24,917 bases of DNA from DATMRF01 sp035566435. Lineage in GTDB: Bacteria > Verrucomicrobiota > Verrucomicrobiia > Limisphaerales > UBA8199. Positions 15,150 through 23,697 of this stretch are shown one piece after another. Made by a program: the position numbers and the translations under genes. The stretch lies in assembly GCA_035566435.1 (NCBI GenBank), contig DATMRF010000086.1, positions 1 through 24,917 on the forward strand, written 5' to 3'. Positions within the stretch are counted from its first letter, which is position 1, and every line of letters starts with the position of its first letter. Under the pieces are notes generated by a model, which made no database searches, had not been told where the DNA came from, and saw only the letters and a list, made by a program, of their open reading frames with translations.

Positions 15150-15491
15150 GCCCAAGTGGTGATTCCGACCTTGGAAGGTTCCGAGAGGAAATTTACCTCC
15201 ACCGCCGAGGGCGTGATCGTGCCGAAGCCAGCGGCGGTTGCCTGACCTGGGAGACCTCGCTTCTGTTGGTGACGTGTAAGCTGGCCAACTCAACGGCTTC
15301 GTCGTATACTGCGGCGCAACGAGAATTCCCAGGTCGTGCTCCTGTCGCAATTTTCATTTTTACCTGTATTCACTGCCGTCTCTAAGAATCGAAAACTGGA
15401 GCGTGATCGATCCTTCTGTTTTCCGCAGAGACTCAACAGGCTAAAGCCGAACTGCTTTAGGAATTCCTGTCGAAGAACCCCAAGGCGATTC
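15150..15491. other. Intergenic gap between convergent genes, with one hairpin
   Basis: These 342 bases separate the convergent ends of the repeat protein and the kinase operon. A perfect 7-bp stem (CTAAAGC at 15441-15447, GCTTTAG at 15454-15460, 6-nt loop) lies 32 bases past the stop of the minus-strand hybrid kinase. It could help end that transcript, but no T-run follows on the minus strand. I see no gene here. Confidence 0.4.
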
Positions 15492-17402
15492 CTAATTATC
15501 CTCATCCAGCACTTGGCGCAGGATGGTCAGCAGGGTCGCCGTCGCGTACGGTTTTTTCAGAAAGCGCTGAACTTCTAAGCTGCCCGCTTGCGTCAGCGCG
15601 GCTTCTGACCCGAGCCCGCTTATCCCGATGATCTTAATCTTTGGATCAATTTCTCGCAGCGCCTGAATCGATGTCGGCCCATCCATTACCGGCATCATCA
15701 TGTCTGTAATCACGGCCCGAATTTCTCCCTGGTGTCGTTTGTAGATGGCCACTGCCTCCGCGCCGTTCTCGGCCATTAAAACCCGGTAATTGAAAGCTTC
15801 CAGGCTTTCACGCGTGATCTCCAGGATGGCGATCTCATCGTCCACCACAAGTATTCGCTCTCCGCGCCCCATCGGCGGCGGCGCTGCCTTTTCCTTTGTT
15901 TCCGGCAGGTTACCCGCTGGAGCCACCGGCAGGTAAACTTTAAAGGTCGTACCTTTGCCAACCTCGCTCGAGACCTCCACGAAACCGCCATGGCTGCGGG
16001 CGATTCCTACTACGGTGGACAGCCCCAGACCCGTGCCTTTACCTTCGCTTTTCGTGGTAAAAAAAGGTTCAAAAACCTTCGCCAGCACCTCTGGTGCCAT
16101 CCCACAACCCGTGTCCGAAACCGACATTGCGACATAATTGCCGGAAACAGGCTTCGCCTCTCCCCTAATCATATGCTGATCGAGGACTACCTGCTTTGCC
16201 TCAAGTTCGAGGTTTCCGCCCTCAGGCATCGCATCACGCGCATTGACACAAAGGTTCAACAGAACTTGGTGAAGTTGGGTCGCATTGCCAAGGATCGGAG
16301 GAAGGTCCGGCGCCATTTTCAGCTGGATTCGAACCGAACGTGGAAAGGTATCCTTTGCCAGGCGGGCCATTTCTGCAACCAGAGTTTTGACTTGAAGTAC
16401 ACCCGCCTGCCCGCTCACTCCGCGAGCAAACGAAAGGATTTGCCTCACCATCTCCGAGCCTCGTTGCGCGCAAGCCCTCACCGTCACCAGCATTTTTTTC
16501 CGGTCCTCGCTGGGCACTTCCTCGCCGAGCAACTCGACCGACATGAGAATGGGCGCCAGAATATTGTTAAGATCGTGCGCAATGCCACCAGCGAGAGCGC
16601 CGAGGCTCTCCATCCGCTGCGCGCGCAGGAATTGGGCTTCAAGCTGCTTGCGTTCGGTGACATCGGTGTTGATGATCAGTCTGGCAGACGCTTTCCCCTC
16701 GTTGTCACGGACCAGCGTCCATCGGCTTTCCACAACCACTGGCGTGCCGTCGCGCCGCACCTGGCTCAATTCGCCCAGCCACTCGCCTCGTTCGCTGACG
16801 GTTTTGATGGCCTCCCTCACCTTCGGCGAATCTCCGTTGGAGAGGAGCCTGGCAGCATTTTGGCCGATGACTTCTGTCGCGGGCCAACCGTAGATCCGCT
16901 CGGCGCTTCCATTCCAGAACGTGATTCGCTCCTCCAGGTCGCAGACCATGATTGCATCCTGCGCCTTATCGAGTAGCGCAGCCTGCTCGCGCAGTCGGAT
17001 TTCTGCTTGTTTCATCTTCGCGCGCTCCTCGGCCCCCTCCAGCGCGTGGCGAATTGCCGGTGCTAGCCGCTGCGGCCGCTGCTTCAATACGTAATCAGTC
17101 GCCCCCTGCTTGAGGCTTTCAATCGCGAACTCCTCTCCGATCGTTCCCGAAAAGAGGATGAACGGCACATCCGGAAGGAATTCCCGTGCGAGCGCCAACG
17201 CGCTCAACCCGTCGAATTCCGGAAGCTTATAATCGGAGAGGATAACGTCCACCGCCGTGCCGAGAGCGGCCTGAAACTCGGCCGCCGTCTGCACATGCTT
17301 GATCTCGCATGCGAAGCCCCCATCCTCGAGCCACCCGCCGACCAACTCCCGGTCGAGAGGGTCGTCTTCCAGATGCAGGATGCGCAGAATTCCGTCTCTC
17401 AT
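15492..17402 (-). CDS. Soluble hybrid histidine kinase (REC-PAS-HisKA-HATPase-REC)
   Basis: A 636-residue protein without membrane segments. An N-terminal receiver (about 5-120) has Asp57 as phosphoacceptor, acidic residues 12-14 and Lys107. A PAS domain follows (about 140-252, ITFWNGSAERIYGW). The kinase has an H-box with His276 (AGGIAHDLNN), an N-box near Asn387 (LLNLCVNARDAM), DTGCGM at 430, FEPFFTTK and GKGTGLGLS. A C-terminal receiver (about 515-634) has Asp567 and Lys617. Having receivers at both ends lets it take phosphate from another kinase and also pass its own on. It is the last gene of the operon, 16 bp after the Rcp1-like regulator. No DNA-binding domain is present, so the final output is elsewhere. 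Confidence 0.93.
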   Translation of the reverse strand: MRDGILRILHLEDDPLDRELVGGWLEDGGFACEIKHVQTAAEFQAALGTAVDVILSDYKLPEFDGLSALALAREFLPDVPFILFSGTIGEEFAIESLKQGATDYVLKQRPQRLAPAIRHALEGAEERAKMKQAEIRLREQAALLDKAQDAIMVCDLEERITFWNGSAERIYGWPATEVIGQNAARLLSNGDSPKVREAIKTVSERGEWLGELSQVRRDGTPVVVESRWTLVRDNEGKASARLIINTDVTERKQLEAQFLRAQRMESLGALAGGIAHDLNNILAPILMSVELLGEEVPSEDRKKMLVTVRACAQRGSEMVRQILSFARGVSGQAGVLQVKTLVAEMARLAKDTFPRSVRIQLKMAPDLPPILGNATQLHQVLLNLCVNARDAMPEGGNLELEAKQVVLDQHMIRGEAKPVSGNYVAMSVSDTGCGMAPEVLAKVFEPFFTTKSEGKGTGLGLSTVVGIARSHGGFVEVSSEVGKGTTFKVYLPVAPAGNLPETKEKAAPPPMGRGERILVVDDEIAILEITRESLEAFNYRVLMAENGAEAVAIYKRHQGEIRAVITDMMMPVMDGPTSIQALREIDPKIKIIGISGLGSEAALTQAGSLEVQRFLKKPYATATLLTILRQVLDEDN

Positions 17403-17418
17403 CGGATTATCAGCTTGT

Positions 17419-17874
17419 TCATGACTGCTTACTGCCGCAGCCTGGTGGGGGTTCGTTGATCAGCGCCCAGAACACCCCAAGTTGCTTTACCGATTCCACA
17501 AATTCCAGAAACTTCACAGGCTTGACCACATACGCGTTCACCCCCAGGTCGTAACTGCGAACCAGGTCTCGCTCTTCGCGCGACGACGTCATCATCACGA
17601 CGGGAATCCGTTTGAGTTCGGGATCCTCCTTGATCTGGCGCAGCACCTCCATCCCGTCCACTTTGGGCATCTTCAGGTCCAGCAGCACCAGAACGGGCTG
17701 GCCGTCGGTATTGGCGGCGAATTGGCCCCGGCGATACAAGTAGTCCAGCGCCTCGGCACCATCGTGCGCTACCACGACATCGTTTGCTAGGTGATGCTCC
17801 GCAAGGGCCTCCAAGGCCAGTTCGACGTCCTTCTCGCTGTCTTCGACCAGGAGTATGCGTTTCACGTCAGCCAT
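17419..17874 (-). CDS. Rcp1-type single-domain response regulator
   Basis: A receiver-only protein. The ATG at 17874 is preferred because AGGA lies nine bases upstream. The in-frame ATG at 17880 directly abuts the kinase stop and is only three bases from AGGA. Counting from the 17880 start, the phosphoacceptor is Asp68 (VLLDLKMPKVDG), Thr98 is the switch residue and Lys120 completes the site. The long beta3 lead-in (ALDYLYRRGQFAANTDGQPV) and the extended C-terminus (EFVESVKQLGVFWALINEPP) are typical of the Rcp1/CheY-like group that partners phytochrome-like kinases. It lies directly after the membrane kinase gene, so that kinase is the likely phosphodonor. It has no output domain and probably relays phosphate to the hybrid kinase. 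Confidence 0.93.
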   Translation of the reverse strand: MADVKRILLVEDSEKDVELALEALAEHHLANDVVVAHDGAEALDYLYRRGQFAANTDGQPVLVLLDLKMPKVDGMEVLRQIKEDPELKRIPVVMMTSSREERDLVRSYDLGVNAYVVKPVKFLEFVESVKQLGVFWALINEPPPGCGSKQS

Positions 17875-17880
17875 AAACAT

Positions 17881-19719
17881 TCATCCTTTCTGTGACTTGG
17901 TCAATGTGAAGTAAAAGGTTGCCCCGGCGTTGACCGCGGCCTCTGCCCAGATACGGCCACCGTGCCGGTTAATGACGCGGCGCGCGTTCGCCAGGCCTAC
18001 GCCCGTGCCCTCAAATTCCTCCGCCCGATGCAGGCGCTGAAAGACACCGAAGAGCTTGTCAACGTATTTCATGTCGAACCCGGCGCCATTGTCGCGCACG
18101 AAAATCACCACTTCGCCGTTCACCTCGCTGGCCACACCGGTTTGAATCTGCGCAGGGTCACGTCCCCGGGTGTACTTGACGGCGTTGGACAAAAGGTTAA
18201 CGAGCACCTGCTTCAACAACGCCGGATCGCCTTGCACCTGCGGTAACGGACCGTGCTTCCAGAGGATCTTCCGGCCGCCGGTTTCCGGTTGTAGCCCGTC
18301 GGCCGTTTCTTGGACGAGTTTCTGCAGGTCAACCGACGATTGCCGCACCTCCACACGTCCCATGCGGCAAAACGCGAGAAGATTGTCAATGAGGTCACCC
18401 ATTTGGGTGACGGACTCGGAGGCTACCCTCAAGTAGCGCCGGCACTTTTCATTCAGGGTGTCGCCGGCGTGCTTGGCCAGGAGCTCTACATAACCCTGGA
18501 CATGCCGGAGCGGCGCGCGCAGGTCGTGCGACACGGAGTAGGAAAAGGCCTCCAGCTCCTTGTTCGCTTCTTCAAGTTGCGCCGTGCGTTCGTGGACGCG
18601 CCGTTCCAAGTCCTGGTTTAGCTTTTGAATTTCGTCCTGGGCCGACTTGCGCTCTGTGATATCGCGCGTGACCTTGGAGAAGCCCCGCAGTTGTCCGCTC
18701 TCATCTCGCAAGGCCGTCAGCACGGTGTCTGCCCAGAAACGCGTCCCATCCTTGCGCACGCGCCAGCCTTCTTCTTCAAAGCGGCCCTCGGCAATAGTAA
18801 CCGCTAGTATCCGCTCGCATTCGCCAGGCGCAACCTCGTCGCCGCCATGAAAGCGGGAGAAATGCTGGCCGAGGATTTCGTCCGTCCGATAACCGTGGAT
18901 TCGTTCGGCGCCTGCATTCCAACTGACCACGCATCCTGCAGGATCCAGCATGACAAAGGCATAGTCTTTTACCGTGGCCATCATCAAGCGGAACCGTTCT
19001 TCGCTTTGTCCCAAAGCCTGGTTTTGCTCCTGGATTTGAGTGAGCATTTGGTTGAATGCATCTGTCAGCAGCCCCACTTCATCGCGGCCCTGTTTTGCGG
19101 CCCTGACTGAATAATCCCGGCGTTGCGAGATCGCTTTGGCGGTCTCGGCCAGGCTCAGAATCGGTTGCGAAATTTGCTTTTGCAGCGTCTGGGAAAGGAA
19201 GTAGGCCACGAGAGCAGAAACGACAACCACCGCGGCGGCGATAGTAGCATACAGTCGGAACCGCTCATAGATGGCCCCCCTGTCGGCTTTCAGGTAGAGC
19301 GTTCCCAGACGCTTGTTGCCACCCTGGACGACCGGCTGAAAGTCGGCCAGGTATGCTGCCTCGAACCGAAAACCGTCGTTTGCCGGCGCGGCCGGAAAGG
19401 AATGAGCCGGCAGGTGCGCTGGATATTGTGCGAAGAGTCTTCCGTTCTTGTCGTAGAGCGCCGCAGAAACGATGTGCGGCTCGACCTTGAGCGAATCGAG
19501 GATATCCCTTGCGTCGTCACGGTTTTCGAACGCCAGTGCGGCGGTGCTGTTTTGTGCGATAACTCCTCCCAGTGTGGAGAGATGCCTGGCGGTGGTTTGT
19601 CGGAAAGTGAAGAACTCGTAGGCGAAAAATGCCGAGCATGTCAGCAATAATACCACTCCGCTCGTGATGAGGGTAATCGCCATCAATTTGCGTTTGATAG
19701 GTAGGTCTTTGAGTGACAT
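17881..19719 (-). CDS. Membrane sensor histidine kinase with YfiN-like periplasmic domain, HAMP and PAS
   Basis: A 612-residue inner-membrane kinase. TM1 (about 12-36) and TM2 (about 155-177) flank a periplasmic domain with LSTLGGVIAQNSTAALAFEN and VSAALYDKNGRLFAQYP. This pattern is typical of the sensor domain (CHASE8-like) of the diguanylate cyclase YfiN/TpbB. HAMP (about 176-230) is followed by PAS (about 236-356), with VVSWNAGAERIHGY and a PAC end. The H-box is AFSYSVSHDLRAPL with His398, the N-box has Asn512, G1 is DNGAGF (543-548), and G2 is EGTGVGLANARR. The start has AGAGG upstream, and the gene begins three bases after the YfiR-like stop. The neighbour makes it likely that the YfiR-like protein binds this periplasmic domain and sets kinase activity (inference from YfiR-YfiN). 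Confidence 0.93.
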   Translation of the reverse strand: MSLKDLPIKRKLMAITLITSGVVLLLTCSAFFAYEFFTFRQTTARHLSTLGGVIAQNSTAALAFENRDDARDILDSLKVEPHIVSAALYDKNGRLFAQYPAHLPAHSFPAAPANDGFRFEAAYLADFQPVVQGGNKRLGTLYLKADRGAIYERFRLYATIAAAVVVVSALVAYFLSQTLQKQISQPILSLAETAKAISQRRDYSVRAAKQGRDEVGLLTDAFNQMLTQIQEQNQALGQSEERFRLMMATVKDYAFVMLDPAGCVVSWNAGAERIHGYRTDEILGQHFSRFHGGDEVAPGECERILAVTIAEGRFEEEGWRVRKDGTRFWADTVLTALRDESGQLRGFSKVTRDITERKSAQDEIQKLNQDLERRVHERTAQLEEANKELEAFSYSVSHDLRAPLRHVQGYVELLAKHAGDTLNEKCRRYLRVASESVTQMGDLIDNLLAFCRMGRVEVRQSSVDLQKLVQETADGLQPETGGRKILWKHGPLPQVQGDPALLKQVLVNLLSNAVKYTRGRDPAQIQTGVASEVNGEVVIFVRDNGAGFDMKYVDKLFGVFQRLHRAEEFEGTGVGLANARRVINRHGGRIWAEAAVNAGATFYFTLTKSQKG

Positions 19720-19722
19720 GGG

Positions 19723-20331
19723 CTACCTCTTTTCAGAGCTGACAATCTCGGCCGGCTTAAGGAGCTTCGAACTTAGGGTCAAATCGGCAGCTTTGGCGGC
19801 ATCTCGGTTGATTTTCAGGCGGGTCTTGTTCTTTTCAGTGACCAGCCCGATCATACCTCCGGCTTGAGCAAAGCCATCGGTGTCGCCGACGGTGAGAATG
19901 TTTCGGCCTTTCAAGCTCGAAAGAATCTGCTCCAGCTGGGCCGCCTCAGACCTGCTGATGAAAAGAACGTGGCAAGCCTTGATTTCCTCCACACGACCGA
20001 AGCGCTGGATTACCATCGGGCGGTTGTTCACTTTTTCACCGCGCACGGTCTCGTCCAAAAAGGCGCCGAACGGGTCCGCGCCCAGAACGCCAATAACCAG
20101 GGGCGTTTGCCCTCCAGGAAAGGCCTGGGGCGGCCAATCGACAAACTGGGCAAAGTTATAGAGGAACGCGGCTTTGATTTGGTACTCCTTCGACGGCACA
20201 GAGGCGGCCGTTTGCGCAAAGGGTTTCGGCCCGGCCAACAGGAGCACGCCGAGTAAAATGAGCCAGACACAGGACGACCCCGTCCGGACTCGGTTGGCTT
20301 TCCAATGGTTCGCTGGAGTTAAAACCGGCAT
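19723..20331 (-). CDS. Periplasmic YfiR-family (DUF4154) protein
   Basis: A 202-residue protein from the ATG at 20331. The frame is open further upstream, but that would lie within the receptor gene. GGAG sits five bases before this ATG. A signal peptide covers residues 1-40 (WLILLGVLLLAGPKPFAQ). The mature part opens with the family signature YQIKAAFLYNFAQFVDWP and carries IGVLGADPFGAFLD, CHVLFISRSE, ILTVGDTDGFAQAGGMIGLV and LKINRDAAKAADLTLSSKLL. In Pseudomonas, YfiR is a periplasmic repressor of YfiN that responds to redox and envelope stress. Of the YfiR cysteines only Cys120 is visible in the mature part, so the disulfide-based redox switch seen there may be missing. The gene overlaps the receptor by 13 bp and is 3 bp from the kinase. 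Confidence 0.92.
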   Translation of the reverse strand: MPVLTPANHWKANRVRTGSSCVWLILLGVLLLAGPKPFAQTAASVPSKEYQIKAAFLYNFAQFVDWPPQAFPGGQTPLVIGVLGADPFGAFLDETVRGEKVNNRPMVIQRFGRVEEIKACHVLFISRSEAAQLEQILSSLKGRNILTVGDTDGFAQAGGMIGLVTEKNKTRLKINRDAAKAADLTLSSKLLKPAEIVSSEKR

Positions 20332-22277
20332 GTGATCTCCCCGTAGATACTGCGCGGAATTTCCTGGCGCATCGCTGCCGGGCCGAACTCCGCATGCTGA
20401 GGGTCCCAGAGGTTCTGTCCGACGACGGAGAATTCGAGCTTCTTGAATTGCCACGCCAGGCGCAGGTCGAACGTGAAGTAACTTGGCACATTCGGGTTGG
20501 GAAGCGTATCGACGTAACGCGCCACAGCATCGAATTGGAAGTGGTAGGGCAGATCCACGATCGACTGCAGCGAGAACTGGTTTTGGGGATCGTCGCCTTC
20601 GCCGAGAGCTTGATTGAGGTCGGTGTGACCGGGCCGCTGCCAGATATGTTCGTGGAGGTAGGTGTAGCCACCGCGCAACCGCCACCACTCCGTTACCCGA
20701 AAGTCGCCGGATAATTCCACGCCCCACGATTCCCCGCGCAGGCCATTTTCGAATTCGAACGTTGTCGGCCCGGTCTGCTCCAAGCTGCGAAGGTCATCGT
20801 ATTGGTTGAAAAACGTGGCTAAAGAAACTGAGAGCCTTTCGACCGGACGGACGCGGTAACCAAGTTCATAGGCAATGACTTTTTCGGAATCGAAATTGGG
20901 TCCGCCGGCCAATACCGGAGTGCCGGGCGCAACCGGCGGAGGAGGCACGAAAAAATCTGTGTCGATGCGGCTGGGCGAGCGCACTGCGCGGGAAATCGCC
21001 CCCCAAATCGTCTCGCGCGCATCCGGTGTCCAGGCAATCCGGCCGCTTGGCTGAACTTCGACGCCTGAGAAGTCGTTGTGTTCAATCTTGATTCCTGCGG
21101 TGAATTTCAGTCGCTCGGGCACCAGCGTGATTTCATCCTGTAAAAATCCGCTGAAGAGTTGCAAGTTCACGTTAGGCGGGAGAAAAGCAAGCGCGGGGCT
21201 ATTCTTCACTTGATCCTGCATCAGCCGGTAACCTGCGCCCCACACGATGCTTTGCCGTTCACCCACTGGGAAGCGATGTTGAAAGTCGAAATCATAAGTC
21301 TTGAGATCTTCGGAAAAGGTGGCAGGAATTCGCCGCCAGGTGCGATCAAAATACATTTGGACCTGTAAATCCGATTCGGAGGAGAAGGTGTGCGTCCAGC
21401 GGCCCAAGACGTTTTGCCCGTCCAGTGCCGTATCGGTGGGCTGGTTTTGCTCGTGTCCGCCATAAGCATCGCCTTGCAACGTGAGCGTATTCTGATCAGA
21501 TGGGTACCAATCCATGCGGAACCCGCCTTGGGTCATGTCCGAGCGGTCTGTGGCGTCCTGCCCATTTGGAAACACCGTGCTGTTGCGATCAAAACGCTGG
21601 CCATAGACACGATAGTAAAGATTCGTGCCGACACTGCCGCCGTACCGAGCAGCGCCAAAATCCTGCAGCAAGGAACCGCCCGCCCCCGAAAGGTATGATC
21701 CCTGGGTATCTTTGGCGCTTTTGGTGACAATGTTGATGACGCCGTTGACCGCGTTGGCGCCCCAGAGCGTTCCGCCCGGCCCGCTGACGACTTCGATGCG
21801 GTCAAGGTCTTCGAGGAGGACGTTTTGAACGTCCCAAAAAACTCCCGCGTACAGCGGGGTGTAAACCGTGCGGCCATCAATCATCACCAGAAGCTTGTTA
21901 GCAATGGTGTTGTTGAAACCGCGCCCGCTGATCGCCCAATCGTGGGAATTCACCTGTGCGACATCAAGACTTGGAGCCAGCCGCAAAGCTTCCGGAAGAC
22001 TGGTCGCGCCGGAGCGGCGAACGTCGTCCCCTGTGATCACCTGGACTGCGGACGCTGTATCAAACAGCCTCTCCGGGCTTCTGGAAACCGAAGTCACCTC
22101 AATGTTCATCAGCTCCTCTAAGCTCAATTTCTTGAGCGCGCTGGGAGAGGAATTGGTGTCTGATGTTTGAGCGAAGGCAGAGTTCGAGAGAATGGCGAGG
22201 GCAAAGGCGATGGAGTTTATGAACGCCAGCCCGAGCCCAAAGCCATGGCAAGTCTTGTGCTCCTGTGATGCCTTCAT
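20319..22277 (-). CDS. TonB-dependent outer-membrane receptor
   Basis: A 652-residue protein, first gene of the operon. A long signal peptide (about 1-36, ending NSAFAQ) is followed by LKKLSLEELMNIEVTSVSRS, a lead-in found in many receptors of this type. The plug domain (about 68-175) has SAVQVITGDDVRRSGATSLP, LVMIDGRTVYTPLYAGVFWD and DRIEVVSGPGGTLWGANAVN followed by GVINIVT. The 22-strand barrel fills the rest and ends GEITCRF with the terminal Phe. No FecA-type N-terminal signalling domain is seen, so any signal would have to pass through another protein such as the YfiR-like partner. The substrate is unknown. The gene begins 267 bp from the divergent response regulator, and the space between holds their promoters. 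Confidence 0.93.
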   Translation of the reverse strand: MKASQEHKTCHGFGLGLAFINSIAFALAILSNSAFAQTSDTNSSPSALKKLSLEELMNIEVTSVSRSPERLFDTASAVQVITGDDVRRSGATSLPEALRLAPSLDVAQVNSHDWAISGRGFNNTIANKLLVMIDGRTVYTPLYAGVFWDVQNVLLEDLDRIEVVSGPGGTLWGANAVNGVINIVTKSAKDTQGSYLSGAGGSLLQDFGAARYGGSVGTNLYYRVYGQRFDRNSTVFPNGQDATDRSDMTQGGFRMDWYPSDQNTLTLQGDAYGGHEQNQPTDTALDGQNVLGRWTHTFSSESDLQVQMYFDRTWRRIPATFSEDLKTYDFDFQHRFPVGERQSIVWGAGYRLMQDQVKNSPALAFLPPNVNLQLFSGFLQDEITLVPERLKFTAGIKIEHNDFSGVEVQPSGRIAWTPDARETIWGAISRAVRSPSRIDTDFFVPPPPVAPGTPVLAGGPNFDSEKVIAYELGYRVRPVERLSVSLATFFNQYDDLRSLEQTGPTTFEFENGLRGESWGVELSGDFRVTEWWRLRGGYTYLHEHIWQRPGHTDLNQALGEGDDPQNQFSLQSIVDLPYHFQFDAVARYVDTLPNPNVPSYFTFDLRLAWQFKKLEFSVVGQNLWDPQHAEFGPAAMRQEIPRSIYGEITCRF

Positions 22278-22544
22278 GGCCGCGTAAACAGCAGCTTTTG
22301 TGCCGAAGCGGGGAGGTGGTATAGGAGTGTGTTGTTACGTTTAGTGTTCATCTGTCCATCACGCACCTTCCGGCGCGAGGTCTTGTTTCTATCACGGACA
22401 CAAAGAGCGGCGATTCTTCAAAAGTCGTTCGCCTCACTACAGTTCTCTCTTATATCCGTACGTCCGACAAATTGGACATCGCGAAACTCGATCCTCGAAA
22501 AACCCATTGATTTTTGCAATGCAGAAGATCACCCTCGCTCGTGT

Positions 22545-22901
22545 ATGGGACGGATTCTTGTCATTGATGACGAAGCGCAGCTTCGGCAGGTGCTTGAGCG
22601 CATGCTCAAAGGTGCCGGTCATGAAGTGATCGTGGCTGGGAACGGTGACGAGGGGCTGAAGGAGTTCCAAAGAACTGCGCCGGATCTGGTTATTACCGAC
22701 ATCTTCATGCCGGAGCGGGACGGCTTTGAAACGATCATTCATCTTCGCAAACTAAATCCCAAGATTCCCGTCATTGCGATTTCGGGAAAGCCTGCGGGTC
22801 GAGTGATGCTCTCCGTCGCGGAGAAACTAGGCACAACGGCCGTCTTGGAGAAGCCTTTTACGCTCGAACAATTGCTGGCCGCTGTCGGCAAGGCGTTATG
22901 A
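22545..22901 (+). CDS. Single-domain response regulator (CheY-like)
   Basis: A 118-residue receiver starting at ATG 22545. The frame is open for 72 codons upstream, but that part is basic, low in protein character and precedes the normal receiver start, so it is left out. No ribosome-binding site is obvious, hence the start is less certain. The phosphoacceptor is Asp52 (VITDIFMPERDG), acidic residues are Asp8 and Asp9, and Lys103 lies in AVLEKPFTLEQL. It has no output domain. It is divergent from the receptor-YfiR-kinase operon and may be a further phosphorelay partner for those kinases (inference from position). Confidence 0.88.
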   Translation: MGRILVIDDEAQLRQVLERMLKGAGHEVIVAGNGDEGLKEFQRTAPDLVITDIFMPERDGFETIIHLRKLNPKIPVIAISGKPAGRVMLSVAEKLGTTAVLEKPFTLEQLLAAVGKAL

Positions 22902-23172
22902 ACAGCCGGAGAGGAGAGAACGCTCGCTACGGAGTTTTCCATGAGAGCGTGCGGCCGCGTGGTGGCTGACGCGCCAGTCGATTTCGTGTATCTTTCCAGT
23001 TCGTGGAGATCAGGTTTTTGGTCACCTGAGGGCATGATGTGCGGGGCGGTGTCAACAACAGCCACGCACTGGACCAATTGCCGGAAGTGGGTGACTGGAG
23101 TGTCGCTTCATTTGCAGGGCCTGACGGTTCGGGTTTGACGCGATTTATTGTTGTAATTACTCTTGGCTTCTG

Positions 23173-23490
23173 GTGACACCTGAGCAAGAGCGCAAGCTTC
23201 TGCGCGACGTTCAATCCTTGCGGGACACGCTGATCGCGCACACCGGATTGCTGGCAGCCTACGTGACGCAGCAGGCCGCGCTGATGGCCTCGATTCAAAC
23301 CGCACTCCACACAGCGGCAGGGATTCTGGAAAAGCTTGGAGAGGACCGGGCGGATGTTGTCAAGGAGCAGTGTGAGGTTCACGCGATTGCTTTGGACGCT
23401 GCGCAAGCAGCGCTTGAATCAGCCCTAAAACTCTTAAGAGAGAGCGGGAGTGCCAATCCACTCGCAAAGGAAGATTTGGCGCGGAACTGA
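23173..23490 (+). CDS. Small helical protein of unknown function
   Basis: A 105-residue protein with a GTG start and no clear ribosome-binding site. It is almost wholly helical in character, with heptad-like spacing in KLLRDVQSLRDTLIAHTGLL, a small central stretch QQAALMASIQTALHTAAGIL and ALESALKLLRESGSANPLAK. There is no signal peptide and no membrane helix strong enough to be sure. I do not recognise a family. It lies between two receiver genes on opposite strands. The even codon character and acidic-basic balance favour a real gene, but a chance frame is possible. Confidence 0.5.
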   Translation: MTPEQERKLLRDVQSLRDTLIAHTGLLAAYVTQQAALMASIQTALHTAAGILEKLGEDRADVVKEQCEVHAIALDAAQAALESALKLLRESGSANPLAKEDLARN

Positions 23491-23697
23491 GGGTACGGTT
23501 CTGTCGCCTGCGCCTCCGCGTGCAGTCTCGCAAGTGGAGCCGTTTCCTTGCGCGGAGGTTTCAAATTGACCAGCAAGATGATCGACGATGTATTGTGCGC
23601 GGAACTGGAGATTTGGCATCGAAAGGCTTGAGAGAGCGTTGCTGCAGAGGTGTCCAAACTTGGGCAAAACCACATTCCGCGCTACCGGTGGGGCTTA

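Noticed and set aside
15441..15460. Intrinsic terminator for the kinase operon
   Set aside because: The 7-bp hairpin is real but has no T-run on the minus strand, so it is only noted as a hairpin.
15990..16976. 328-residue plus-strand frame inside the hybrid kinase
   Set aside because: Antisense shadow of conserved kinase motifs; His/Arg-rich and without domain features.
20332..20727. Extension of the YfiR-like frame up to 20727
   Set aside because: It overlaps the receptor 3' end antiframe and places a basic, non-signal stretch ahead of a good signal peptide; ATG 20331 has GGAG at proper spacing.
22329..22544. Extension of the response regulator frame to 22329
   Set aside because: The added 72 residues are basic and featureless, and receivers start a few residues before the first beta strand, as the ATG at 22545 does.
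22941..23138. 65-residue plus-strand frame and its antisense counterpart
   Set aside because: Neither strand shows recognisable sequence or a ribosome-binding site, and the composition looks random.
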